Translations under genes and position numbers: made by a program
Shown here: piece by piece, positions 47,531 to 58,159 of the stretch
Position numbering within the stretch: position 1 is the stretch's first letter
Layout of the letters: each line of letters opens with the position of its first letter
Notes under the pieces: model-generated
The model's database searches: none
The model's input: the letters and a program-made list of their open reading frames with translations, nothing else
Told to the model about the DNA's origin: nothing
From: Bathymodiolus brooksi
Lineage: Eukaryota; Mollusca; Bivalvia; Mytilida; Modiolidae
Reading direction: 5' to 3'
DNA length: 64,000 bases
Assembly (NCBI GenBank): GCA_963680875.1
Contig: OY804579.1
Coordinates: forward strand, 49,626,536 to 49,690,535

Positions 47531-48737
47531 TTATGGCCCTCTGTCTTCAAATAAAGGTATGGTCTTTTTCAGTTCTTTCCATTCGTAAAGACTCAGGGTC
47601 ACTCCTCTCTTCGTAGGATGCAATGTCCATTCTCCATTAGGCACGAAGTACTTCCTGATGTAAATTCTCAGTTGAGGGGCTTTGATGATGACGTAGACGT
47701 CTTCTCCCAAGGTCATATCTCCAGTCCACGGGTTCTCCGTCTTTCACTCAACTGATCAAATCGTCCACCACTTGCATAGCACTGTACAAGACTTTCCACT
47801 GTGGTAATGATAGGCTGACACCGACTTTGGTAGGAATCGTATCGGTTTTCCAAAATCTCAGATCCACTCTCTTACTGCCATTCCATTCTCTGAGTTCTGC
47901 CTATCTTCCACCTCCTAGGGGTACTTTGACTGGAATGTTCAATGCTTTGGTCTGATCTTTGGCGAACGTTACTGCTAAGGCTTCCTGTAGAAGACCCCCT
48001 TGTGTCAGGGTGAACGGAATGTTCAATGCTTGGGTCTGGTCTTTGGCGACCGTTACTGCTAAGGCTTCCTGTAGAAGATCCCCTTGTGTCAGGGTGAACG
48101 GAATGTTCAATGCTTGGGTCTGGTCTTTGGCGAACGTTACTGCTAAGGCTTCCTGTAGAAGACCCCCTTGTGTCAGGGTGAACGGAATGTTCAATGCTTG
48201 GGTCTGGTCTTTGGCGAACGTTACTGCTAAGGCTTCCTGTAGAAGATCCCCTTGTGTCAGGGTGAACGGAATGTTCAATGCTTGGGTCTGGTCTTTGGCG
48301 AACGTTACTGCTAAGGCTTCCTGTAGCAGATCCCCTTGTGTCAGGGTGAACGGAATGTTCAATGCTTGGGTCTGGTCTTTGGCGAACGTTACTGCTAAGG
48401 CTTCCTGTAGAAGATCCCCTTGTGTCAGGGTGAACGGAATGTTCAATGCTTGGGTCTGGTCTTTGGCGAACGTTACTGCTAAGGCTTCCTGTAGAAGATC
48501 CCCTTGTGTCAGGGTGAACGGAATGTTCAATGCTTGGGTCTGGTCTTTGGCGAACGTTACTGCTAAGGCTTCCTGTAGAAGACCCCCTTGTGTCAGGGTG
48601 AACGGAATGTTCAATGCTTGGGTCTGGTCTTTGGCGAACGTTACTGCTAAGGCTTCCTGTAGCAGATCCCCTTGTGTCAGGGTGAACGGAATGTTCAATG
48701 CTTTGGTCTGGTCTTTTGATTTTGATTTACGTGACAT
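47531..48737 (-). pseudogene. PC4-like two-domain gene with expanded coding repeat
   Basis: Minus strand. ATG at 48737 opens MSRKSKSKDQTKALNIP, then nine repeats of a 28-residue unit (KDQTQALNIPFTLTQGDLLQ plus EALAVTFA), then KDQTKALNIPVKVPLGGGR and a TAG at 47901. Directly past the TAG the same frame gives WNGSKRVDLRFW...IPTKVGVSLSLPQWKVL (47751-47900), and after a TGA and frame change, QLRIYIRKYF...GEW...PTKRGVTLSLYEWKELKKTIP (47531-47716). Both resemble the ssDNA-binding PC4/p15 coactivator fold pattern (V.IR.YY...GE..P.KKGISL...W..L). PC4-type proteins bind single-stranded DNA and modulate transcription or repair. Two stops and a shift suggest a pseudogene, though a short first product of 278 residues could still be made. 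Confidence 0.55.
47955..48710 (-). repeat. 84-bp coding VNTR, nine copies
   Basis: Nine nearly identical 84-bp units keep the frame in the gene above. They vary mainly at one codon (GGD versus GGG sense: LTQGD or LTQGG) and a few single bases. A partial tenth unit lies at the low-coordinate end. Near-identity implies recent expansion or homogenisation. The opposite strand is also open across the array (47959-48756), a by-product of the 84-bp period. Confidence 0.95.
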
Positions 48738-49320
48738 GTCGAATGAATTGAATTGATTTGAGTTTAGACGGCGACTTTCTCAGTGAGAAATTGCGCCCTT
48801 AAGAAAAAAATTATTAGAATTCTTGGTGATTTTCATATTATTTACTTACTTGTTATGCCTTATTATTAAATATTGTGAGATTTTAGAATAATTGAAATTT
48901 GCAAATGATGAAGTTTATTTTAAATATTTAATTAAATGATTGACTTTAAGTTGATTTGAGTGGTATAGTTTGTCATATATATTATGTGAACCAAAAATTT
49001 TAATTCCTGTCATTTATAAATTTAACATACAAGTTGTTTAAATAGTGTGACAAATCCCAGTTTAATAGGTATAGTGTATCATAATGAGTTGGGCACTACG
49101 ACCTTCCTCTAGATACACATTAACCCTATTTTGGTGTTAATGAGGTACAAATGTACTTGACATCGATAGCATCTCCGCGCAAAAATTGCCAAAATTATAA
49201 CTTTGGTAATATAGAAAAATAAATCAATAATTAATTAAATAAAGTAAATAATAATAATATGTCGAATGAAGTGTGAGTCTCTGCTTTTCATAGAATGAAG
49301 ACTTTGTTTCGATGGAGTCG
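48738..49320. other. Upstream region of the PC4-like gene
   Basis: AT-rich. No coding signal. It separates the minus-strand ATG at 48737 from the CCAAT-box cluster at 49321 and would hold the 5' UTR of that gene. Confidence 0.4.
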
Positions 49321-49438
49321 ATTGGTTGTTTTTTTTTTGTATCCTACTTTCTGATTGGTTCTTTTTCCTGACTTCTGATTGGCTAATCGGCCGGAAATGG
49401 CGACTTCTGATTGGTCAGATTTCCTGACTGTTGATTGG
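49321..49438. promoter_or_regulatory. Cluster of five CCAAT/ATTGG boxes
   Basis: ATTGG begins at 49321, 49354, 49378, 49410 and 49434, spaced 33, 24, 32 and 24 bp. On the minus strand these read CCAAT, in the sense of the PC4-like gene whose ATG is about 600 bp away. Part of the cluster is a 56-bp-period duplication (TTCTGATTGGT...TTCCTGACT at 49350 and 49406). Such clusters are bound by NF-Y in animal promoters. No TATA box is obvious. Confidence 0.45.
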
Positions 49439-49511
49439 TTGACGATGGAACACATCTCAATCCTTCTACCACCCGATTATATCTTAAAAAAACAAAAACC
49501 GCTTAGTCTTC

Positions 49512-49745
49512 GCGAAGCACATGAGTTCACTCGATGTGTTACTCGATCTTTAGTTTTTATGTGTATGTTTTGTAGATCGTTGTTTGTCCTTTGTACTTTT
49601 TCTTTTGGCCATTGTGTTATCTGTTCTTCTTCAATATACGGATTCTGATTACCCCTTTGATTATCTTCAAACTCTTCTTCACACCCGGTGTTTGGTGGGG
49701 TCCGTGTTGCTCATCTATTTAGTTTTCCTGTTTTGTGGTGTGCCC
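49512..49745 (+). mobile_element. 3' end of RT-family element (family D)
   Basis: Plus-strand copy of the family D 3' tail: GTTACTCGATCTTTAGTTTT, TTTTGTAGATCGTTGTTTGT, CTTTTGGCCATTGTGTTATC and GATTACCCCTTTGATTATCT. It matches 55930-56056 and the reverse of 59622-59815. No coding part. Confidence 0.7.
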
Positions 49746-50925
49746 AATGTTGGCAGTGTTTCTTGATTGTCCATTCTTGATTGCCCTTTCTGGTTTTTAT
49801 AACGTTTCTTTAATGACCTTTTCGATCTCAGAGAATAAAAATATCAAAATTTTTCATAGAAAGCATCAATTTTAGTCTACCTCCGAAATAAAGAAACATA
49901 TTAACTGTGATTTTAATTTGCCATGACATGGTTGAAATAATTCGAATCGTAGCATATAGTACGGGAACGATTCTAGAAAAAGACGCGTACTTTCCGAGTT
50001 TAATGGACCGACATACCTCACGGCTGATATTTTGCAAAATGAATAGGTATACATTATATTATCACTTAAGCCCTGTCGTAGAATTTTCCCATGGTGCATT
50101 TTTTTTGCTAGAGCTCTTGAAAGTGAAATTTCGTAGATTTTTCAAATTACAACTTCAATTACAAAAAGGCTGTAAGAACATTAAACAAAGTAAATTGTTG
50201 ACACAAAAAGGTATTGTCAGAATTTTCAAAGAACAAGCAAACATTTTAACATAGAAGATTTAGCATCTGACGAATAGTTAAATAATTATTGAGCATTTCT
50301 CGGAAGAATGTTAAAGCTTTTTCCGATTGCATTACCTGTCATTGTGAATATAATTTAATGAATTACGCGTAGATAGTTTTTTAGTGAATAAATTTGTATA
50401 TTTATCAGTTCTTTCACACTCTATAATTACAAATCACTCAAAAAGGTACAAATTTAACCTTAAAACAGCAATTTTTCAAAACTTATGAACGTTTTCGTTC
50501 TCGCTGCTTTCCCCTGTATTAATTTCACCCTTATTCATGACAATATGCGTGTCGTGAAGTCTTGAAGTTTTGACATTGTCGTTCGAATACGTTTGTGAAA
50601 TACATAAATCATTGTTCATTGTTGAGTTTAAAAGTGTTTTGTGTTTTGTGCAAGTTCTTTTTTTTTTTAAATGTATGGTTTTTTATGTGGGTTTTACATT
50701 TTTGTTTTGGTGGTTTAGTTAGCATTTTAGTACCGATCGGAATAGACATGAAATGTTCCGGAAAAAGTTTCGTCCTGTATATATAGTCCTGAACACTTGA
50801 AGTTTTATATTGTTGTTTAATTTTGTTTTATGATATACCTTATTTTTGTTTTGTGTTGAATTTAAGATTGTTTTGTATCAATTTTTATACCGATGTGGTC
50901 ATTTTAATTTGTCACTTATTGCCAA
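49746..50925. other. Noncoding, unassigned
   Basis: AT-rich. The 115-codon frame at 49907-50254 has no recognised motif. Nothing supportable. Confidence 0.4.
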
Positions 50926-50929
50926 TCAG

Positions 50930-52395
50930 ACTATATCTGATTCGTTCTTGGAAATGTGTAGTCCCGTAAAGTTTGCTCACTCACTATCGAAAAAGAGTCG
51001 AACGGTCAGCAGTTGGGAATTATGCATAATTTGTCAGATCTCTTGCGATGATACTCTATCTAAGGCAAGCGAAAAGGGGAAATGTACCTTATTTAAAGCT
51101 GTTGGCTTGAGGAAAGTTGATGTCCATCGCCGTCTTCATGACGAATTTGATTCATTTGATTAGATTCCAACTGATAGGATACATTATTTTAGATCCTGCT
51201 ATGAAAACTACACAAGCAAAATAAATTTAGAAAAACTTGAACCAGTTGAAGCACAAATGAATACCTCTGCCTGTGGCTCGGTGAGAACATCAGAATCTAT
51301 TTGTGTAAAGACCCGCTCAATGACTGCTCCATTTGATTGATCTCAATGTATATTTTGTAAACAGAAAAGTTACAAAAAAGATAGGAATTTAAAGCGCGTC
51401 GAATCTAAAGACCGAGTCAAAAAAATACTCCATGCTGCGAATAACAAGTCCGATTTCGATATGGTTAGTTTAATTCAGTCAGTTGACAATTTCTTGGAAA
51501 ATGCATTGCATCACTCGTCATGCATAGCGAACTACATTTTAAACATGAAATCAAGACACTGTACCAGTCGAAAAAGAGTCTGAGCATGCAAGTGCTTTTC
51601 AGCAATTCATAGATAGCATACGAGATGATCTCTTTGTTAACAAAAAGGCATTTTCTATGTCTTTCTTGCTTGATAAGTTCTGTTTCTTTCTTCCACCAAA
51701 CATTGCTAGCAAAAATATAACTTCAAAATTACAGCAAAAGTTACTCAACTATTTTGGAAACGCCATTATTGTTGAAAAGCAACGTGAACAGGGCAAATCT
51801 AATACAGTATTCAGTAGTTCAATCACTGTGTCTGAGGCTATTCACGCTGCAAACAATCTAAAAGCCGAACTGAAATTTACAGAGATGGAGACAAGTTTTG
51901 AAAACACTCAGTCGAAATCTGTCAGATCGGTATGACCGAAAAGGTAGTGCTAAGTCTGTTCATAGAGATCTAAATAAACTCGGGGTAAAATTAGCTTTGT
52001 CAAAAGATTCCTCTCTTGTCAAACTTCCTCCATCTGAAGCAGCATTTAGACAACACATACTTCGTGTTGCATTCCAAGTGTATGTATGGACACATGCTAA
52101 TGAAGCTAAACCACCGCCTAGGTCATCTTTAGAGTATGGATGGAGAAATGAGAACAAATACTTAATGCCAAAGTACTTTGGAGGACCCATGACGTTTGAC
52201 TTCTTGCAAGACCTTGTATGTATGTGTAAAGGCAAGTCCATTTGCAGCAAAAATTATGTTTGCGTTGAACAACATTTATCGTGTACGAGCATCTGCGGTT
52301 GTCGAGGAAATGACGAATGTAGAAATCAGCTGTCACACCAATTGTCGGTAGCTGAAAATTTGGGAAACGACGAGGATTGTCCAAGCGACATCTAA
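50930..52395 (+). pseudogene. Cysteine-rich multicopy family protein, frameshifted
   Basis: Three successive frames together follow one protein plan. The first (to about 51575) has WELCIICQ near 51022, then QCIFCKQKSYKKDRNL near 51343 and ALHHSSCIANYI near 51505, each part of Cys/His pairs; it is crossed by stops at 51161 and 51338. The second frame (51580-51935) has AFQQFIDSI and AFSMSFLLDKF. The third (51898-52395) has LPPSEAAFRQHILRVAFQ, YGWRNENKYLMP and a C-terminal CXC-like cluster (CMCKGKSIC, CTSICGCRGNDECRN). I recognise the ordered motifs from an uncharacterised multicopy invertebrate family, often near transposons, without a known function. Two shifts and two stops make this copy a pseudogene. 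Confidence 0.7.
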
Positions 52396-52849
52396 AGCAG
52401 ATACCTGACTGAAATAAAAAAAAACAAAAACAAAAACAAAAAAAAACAAAAAAGAACAAACCTGCCATTGATCTCAGACCATGACGCGTTGGTGGGCTTT
52501 CAACTAACATGAGAGCCTCTGTTAAAGGCATAGTATACTTTTTACCATTGTAGTTATGCTATTTTATTAAAAGTAAATCAATGTTTGTCCTACTTTTAGG
52601 TTGGTGTGGTAGAGTTTAGACTTCATTTTTACTTGATTTTTCCTCCACTAATATGCATTGTGGACAATGACGCAGATATATAATTCAGTGCTTTATGACA
52701 CTTTTCATCAAGTACACTCATAGACAAAAGATTGGAAAGCTAAATAATTCAAAAGTCTTGTAAAATTAGCAACAATCAGCTGAGTTAGCTATGGCTGAGT
52801 GAGATTGATTTCAGTTTTAATCAATTATATGATTTGGGAAATGTACATT
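52396..52849. other. Noncoding, A-rich start
   Basis: An (AAAAAC)n-like A-rich tract at 52417-52460 just after the stop of the pseudogene could be an old poly(A) or simple repeat. No gene after it. Confidence 0.45.
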
Positions 52850-53045
52850 TAAAATATTAATATATCTAATAAATCATATCAGTAATGAAACAGTAACTTA
52901 ATGGACGGATGATACCCTCGGGGATTAATATTCCACGTACCAAAGTAATCTACTAAGTGATGGTAATAAAACCGTTGATATGTAATAAACCATGTAAGTG
53001 CCGAAACACTGACTACCGGGGCGGATGACAACCTCGGAGAATAAA
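52850..53045 (-). mobile_element. Dispersed repeat family E fragment
   Basis: Two back-to-back versions of one phrase: AATAAATCATATCAGTAATG...GGACGGATGATACCCTCGG, then AATAAACCATGTAAGTGCCG...GGGCGGATGACAACCTCGG. Both match 62490-62550 and 62920-62990. Only the end of the family is present. Confidence 0.65.
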
Positions 53046-53090
53046 AAAATATTTCTAGATATGTAGCACCTCCTAATACCTTTCAGTCCG

Positions 53091-54420
53091 TGGTGTTACC
53101 AACATAAAATTATTCTTTTTAGGAAAATGAAAAATAATTTTTATGTAAAAAGTGGTTACATACATAATATGCAGGAAAATTATGCATAATGTAGGATATT
53201 TTCTTTGGAGCACTAGTTTTTTTCACAATATTTGGATATGTAGTTGTGGAATTCCATTTAAGCTGCATTATGAAACAAACAAGTTTTCATAATTGTATTT
53301 TGTTTCACTTTATATAAAGAAAAGATGACTTATACATAGTTATCAAAGTCAACTTTATTCAACTATAATATAATTTACTTCAATTATGTCATTTATCCTT
53401 TTTATGAAACAATTTACATGAGGTAACACCATTGACAAGAGGTAACACCACATATGGCAAAAGTAACACAAGGGACATCTTTATGAATGTAAACATTTAA
53501 TTCAAGAAAAAAACACAACTATCAACCTATATTTGTTGTTTTCTTAATGTTTTCAGTACAATATTCAGTTTTTCAACATATTGGTTTGATGCATGAGCAA
53601 TATCAGTTTTGTCCATGGTGCTATGAAGATATGTCCATGGTGTTATGAAGATATGTCCCTGGTGTTACCAGGTCTAAAAAGTATACTCCCATCAGCTTGT
53701 TAAACTATATCTTACACGTAAATGACGATGTTTGAACAATTTTTCTGCATAAGTTAAAGAGCAATATTTTGTTCTGTATATTACTGTTTATGGAATAATG
53801 TGTTTATTCACAATTTTAATGCTAAATGTCTGTGGTGTTACACAATCTTTATGGTAACACCATTGACAGTAACACCACAGAAAACATGTAAGTATTGTCA
53901 GGATAAAAGGAAAATAATATCTCCCTGACTATATTTTATATGTATATCCTGTAAAGAATACCTAATGTAATATATTGTATATTTTTACATTATGTTCAAT
54001 TCTAACAAAAAGAAGTAGTGAGAAGTACACCACAGACATAAAATTTATATACTATACCAATCGCACGTACCTTTTCGGCTCTATATTAGTTTATGGATCA
54101 CTTTTGTTTTTGTCGTCTGCACATGTCATGAAACAGGAAATATGCAAAGGGAGAAACTATTTTTGCTTCAAATATGACAAGACAGATAACTCTTACCAGC
54201 CTTAATAGGAAGGGTAACACCACAGACATGAAAATCTATAACAGCAGGTTTTTGCTAATTTTCTTTTTAAATTTCAATATATACCAAGCAAAAATAATGT
54301 TGTGCTATTAGAGTTTTAGGAATAGTTCAAAAATAATATAAAGATCGAATAAAATCATAACATCTGAATAGTACAAATGACCAAAAGTAAGTCATTCTGG
54401 AAAAATAACACGTAACACCA
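53091..54420. repeat. Cluster of GGTAACACCA / TGGTGTTACC motifs
   Basis: The 10-base word or one-mismatch forms occur about eleven times on both strands: 53091 (minus sense), 53422, 53441, 53463, 53615-53669 (three, within a 22-bp tandem ATGTCCATGGTGTTATGAAG), 53832, 53853, 53869, 54212 and 54411. Several copies extend to TAACACCACAGA. The DNA between them is AT-rich and unique-looking. No coding frame explains the motif because it falls in all frames. Confidence 0.8.
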
Positions 54421-54639
54421 AGGAAAAAACAGGTCTTCGTGTAGCTAGTATAAATTCGCAATTGGACCAATCTGGATTTAGATGGTAAAACTATGTTTTC
54501 TCCAATCAGTTTGGTTGATATTTGTCTTTTAATTGCGTAATAACAGAAAAGTGCGTGTTTTTGATAATGACCCAGATATATTTATTACTGAAATTTACAG
54601 TTCCTAAATAATGTAATTACTAACAAAATTAAAGTCTTC

Positions 54640-54880
54640 CTCCCTCAGGCATATGTGATCCGGTTTAGCCCATTTGGTTTTATTGCTCCCAAAACTTTAA
54701 ATTATAAGCTACACACTAAAGTCTCCCTCAGACAAAGGTTATCTTAGCCTAAAATCTCCCTCAGTCAAAGGTTATGTTAGCCGAATTTGGTTAACATGGT
54801 TAGGCTTTTTGGTTTACTTGCTTCTTAAAGACTTTTTTTTATGCTTTGTCTTGGTGCTTTTGTGCTTTATGGACAAATAT
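54640..54880 (+). mobile_element. Dispersed repeat family E fragment
   Basis: Contains two versions of CTCCCTCAGNCAAAGGTTAT followed by GTTAGGCTTTTTGGTTTACT and TGCTTCTTAAAGACTTTTTT. This is the reverse complement of the segment at 62340-62440. Family only inferred from the copies in this window. Confidence 0.6.
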
Positions 54881-55539
54881 TCAATAAAGGGCATTTCGTT
54901 TCCAAGTGTTTCCACATCATCTGCTTTTCAATTACACTGTATTTTTCAACTAATTTGCAAATAATTCATGTCTTTCATCCTTCTTTTCTATTCCTAAATG
55001 ATGGTAAATAATGTTTAATATTTCTGGGAATTAAAATGTGTTGATGATATTTAAAATGCTGTATCGAGTGTTACTTAAATTTTTTTCTTTGTTCAAGAGT
55101 AGATATGCAAAATGTGCACTGCATTGAAATAATCAATTTTTGTTTTTCTGATACATTTATGACGCTTATCCTATATTATTAAATAATTGATTGTTATTTC
55201 CAAACTAATATTGCAATGTCACCGATAATTATAAAACAGAAATCAATACAGTTTTGGTTTCTGCTAAATGTCAAATTGACAAATCTGAGTACAAATAATG
55301 CATACTGTAATTGATATATTTGGGGAAATAGATACATAACCATAAACAGTGTAAATAGTGTTTCGTTTCAGTTTCAGGATTTTCAGTTTTTAACGATTTT
55401 CAGTTTTTAACGACATTGGAATGATACATCATTCTTTTAAAAAAAAGTGTCAAAAATGACTTGTATTTGCTACTTTATTAACATAGTTTAGCCAAATGTC
55501 ATTTCAATATCAATTCTACTATATTTCAAATGTCAGAAT
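54881..55539. other. AT-rich noncoding
   Basis: A short direct repeat (GATTTTCAGTTTTTAACGA, twice at 55378-55412). No gene. Confidence 0.55.
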
Positions 55540-56060
55540 AATCATGAACAGCATAATTATATCCAACATTCCAGTAGCATCTGCATATAGAGTATATATA
55601 TATCTCAGTTGATACGATATTCCAGAGCTTGTGGTTCCTATCATTATTTCCGTGATAGAGGGTTGCTGCTCAAAAGGAAGCTACTGAACCAAGGTTCCGA
55701 ATGGCTAAGTTGAAGTTATCACTTCGAAAGTTTTACGGTCGCCACCATGACCTGGTTAACCGCTACGAAATATATGTATCACAAATGATAATGGATACGT
55801 TCCGCTTGTCGTAATCAAAATCCGGTTCTTTCATCATATATGACTTTTCATCGGGTTTGCAACAAGAGTAACACGACGGGTGCCACATGCTGAGCAGGAA
55901 CTGCCAACACCAACGGAGCAACTGAGTTCAGCTCTGGGTTTTAGTGGGGTTAGTTTTCTGTGTAATATTTTGTAGGTCATTGTCTTTTTTCCTTTGGTCA
56001 TTGTTTTGTCTGTCCTTCTTCGATTTATGGTTTCTGATTACCCCTTTTGTATTTTCAAAC
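55540..56060 (+). pseudogene. RT-family C-terminal fragment plus 3' tail (copy 1)
   Basis: Broken frames encode the tail of a reverse-transcriptase-family protein: remnants of a SQLIRYSR-like segment, then KLSLRKFYGRHHDLVNRY and SQMIMDTFRLS before a stop near 55814. The family D 3' untranslated tail follows (ACACGACGGGTGCCACATGC, GTTTTGTCTGTCC, GGTTTCTGATTACCCCTTTT). I recognise this C-terminus from very abundant bivalve proteins annotated only as reverse-transcriptase-containing. The polymerase core is absent. Two neighbours, 56061-56660 and 56665-57000, are further copies. Confidence 0.75.
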
Positions 56061-56660
56061 TTCAAACATGGTGATTATGTTGATCGCATCTATCACATTC
56101 AGCTTGAAATAAAGCATACCATATATCCAGATAGGTCTGCTTCATATCTTGACCTACACCTAGCATTTGACAGTGGGGTCGGTTAAGAAAGAATCTTTAT
56201 GACAAAAGAGATGATTTCAATTTTCGCATTGTAAACTTTCCATATGTAGCAACGTTCCAGCAGCACCATCATATGCAGTATCTAAATGTATTTCCATGTT
56301 GATGCGATATTCCATAACTTGTGCTTCGAATCATCAGGATTACATTAATAGAAGGTTGCTGTTAAACATGGAACTACTCAACCAACGGTTTCTAGCGGTA
56401 AAGTTTAAGTCATCAATTCGAAGGTTTTATGGTAGCCATCATGACTGTATTAATTGCTGTGGATTGTCTGTGTCGAAGATGACCATGTATACATGTTCGG
56501 TTGTCAGAGGCACATGGTGGTATGACTTATCACCGGATTTTAACACATGCATCCTGATGACTGACCCTAAGTATAGTGTAACTTAGTTTACTTCAGGTTT
56601 TTAGTTGAGTTCGAGTTGCTCAATATTTACTTATCTTTGTAATAAGTGTTTTATAGACCA
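56061..56660 (+). pseudogene. RT-family C-terminal fragment (copy 2)
   Basis: Starts further upstream in the same protein: YVDRIYHIQLEIK...SASYLDLHLAFD at 56080-56180, then frame-broken YDKRDDFNF and IPA.. relics, then KSSIRRFYGSHHDCINC and SVSKMTMYT (56400-56490). The 3' tail begins near 56500. Head-to-tail with copies 1 and 3. Stops and shifts throughout. Confidence 0.75.
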
Positions 56661-56664
56661 TTAA

Positions 56665-57000
56665 TTGTTTTTCTTTTTGTTCTTATTCTTTTGGCCACCT
56701 TTTTATGGAGTATATATATCTCAGTTGATACGATATTCCAGAATTTGTGGTTCCTATCATGATATCAATGATAGAGGGTTGTTGTTAAAAAGGAAGCTAC
56801 AGAAGCAACAATTCCTAGTGGTGTTTTACGGTCTCGACCATGCCATGGGTAATCGTTACGGAATAACAATGTCTCAAATGACAATGGATATCTTTTATTT
56901 GTCGTAATCACAACACGAACCCCACTAATATACGGAGTGAATGAGACGCTCCGTAATGGTAAGAAGCCCCGGTTCCACTAATGAAACCCAACAATACTCT
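56665..57000 (+). pseudogene. RT-family C-terminal fragment (copy 3)
   Basis: One open frame from about 56690 to 56907 gives YGVYISQLIRYSRICGSYHD, RGLLLKRKLQKQQFL and SQMTMDIFYLS, the best-preserved copy of this C-terminus. A segment in the middle is shortened (the RKFYGRHHD part reads VFYGLDHA). It ends with the usual stop and ACACGAACCCCAC tail. Confidence 0.8.
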
Positions 57001-57056
57001 CTTAAAATTGTTTCTTGCAAAAAATGAAGCTAAATCCAACATATGACGTCTAGGTT

Positions 57057-57254
57057 TGGTTTATGGTGTTTAACACCACTTTCAACACTATTTCAGTTAT
57101 ATCGTGACGGTCAGTTTTATTGATGGAGGAAACCAAAATGCACGGAGAAAACCACCGACCTGTTGCAAGTCACTGACAAACTTTATTACATAATGTTGTA
57201 TCGAGTACACCTCGCATGAGCAGGATCCGAACTCACAACGTTAGTGGTGATAGA
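57057..57254 (-). mobile_element. SINE-A, 5'-truncated
   Basis: Minus-strand SINE-A with the body conserved and a B-box GAGTTCGGATCC on the minus strand (about 57225-57236). The A-box head is missing. More diverged from the 20357 copy than the 61203 copy is. Confidence 0.8.
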
Positions 57255-57562
57255 TGAATTTTTGATGAATTTTTGCAATACAGAAAATATCTATGTTAAA
57301 TCTACCATCTCTAATGTAATCTAAGAATTAATTAAATACGCTGTGTTTAAACGTAATATGATTATTAATAATAAATATTGATAGGTCTCAGAAGCTAAAG
57401 AACAGCATGTCTCTAAGGAGAGACGAACCTATGTTTCTTATGTTGTACATGAGCAATTAAAATCAATATTTTAAATTTTACTTGTGTTGGTGTGAGCTTG
57501 ATTTGATACGTGGATCTTCAAATCAAGAATTTTAAGCGATAAAGATGTGAGCTTTTTGAAAC

Positions 57563-57635
57563 ATGATGATGATATTGTATGTAATTTTACTGCATGTGTT
57601 AGGCTTTGGTCATTTTAGTTCGGCTTCATTGACAG
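57563..57635 (+). CDS. Putative first coding exon: signal peptide (copy 2)
   Basis: Three consecutive ATGs open a 24-codon frame, MMMILYVILLHVLGFG followed by HFSSASLT, a hydrophobic core plus a small-residue cleavage zone. The exon ends ACAG with GTAAGA immediately after (strong 5' splice site), leaving one extra base (phase 1). The plan, length and Leu-Thr end match the exon at 40802-40871, suggesting related genes for secreted proteins, possibly a duplicated pair 16.7 kb apart. Downstream exons not found before the window end. Function unknown. Confidence 0.45.
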
Positions 57636-58108
57636 GTAAGACAAAAACGTAGATGTAAACATGTAATTTCGTGAACACTACGCGTTTTTGGAATAATGCC
57701 AATTCGAATTTAAATATAAAATGGAAAACAAAAAAATACCAAAATGTCAGAATATTTCCAAAATCCAATCAAAAAATCGTAGAAACAGAGGCGACATCTA
57801 TATATCTAACAAACATGTGCATGACCTCTCACCTTCCTGGCTTGGTACAAGTACTTCAATAAAATGTGGCGAGGTTCAACTAGATCTATGGGCCCAGAGC
57901 CGATTTTCTCTCTCTATGTTATTGTTTTCATTTCAGATTCTAATGTCTGTTTTCTAATTTTCTGAAACCACTCCCCTTGCTAAAAGCATATGTCTTTGTT
58001 TATGTTGACTGAAATGACCATGTTAGCTTGTGTTTCCCTCTTGTGATGCAGAAAGACAGGTTGATGTCTGACGAACATCAGTAACAGCTACGCAGTTGAT
58101 TAAAATTG
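57636..58108. other. Putative intron, unassigned
   Basis: Noncoding. Two overlapping open frames (57671-57957) have no motif. Consistent with intron sequence after the donor at 57636. Confidence 0.35.
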
Positions 58109-58142
58109 AAATATTGTTGAAAGTGGCGCTAAACACCATAAC
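58109..58142 (+). repeat. SINE-A 3' fragment
   Basis: TGAAATATTGTTGAAAGTGG followed by CGCTAAACACCATAA matches the tail-proximal end of SINE-A, here on the plus strand and without the rest of the element. Confidence 0.75.
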
Positions 58143-58159
58143 CCCACCCAAAATATTTC

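Noticed and set aside
47959..48756. 265-codon plus-strand frame over the 84-bp VNTR
   Set aside because: It is the antisense of the better-supported minus-strand repeat gene and exists because 84 is a multiple of 3.
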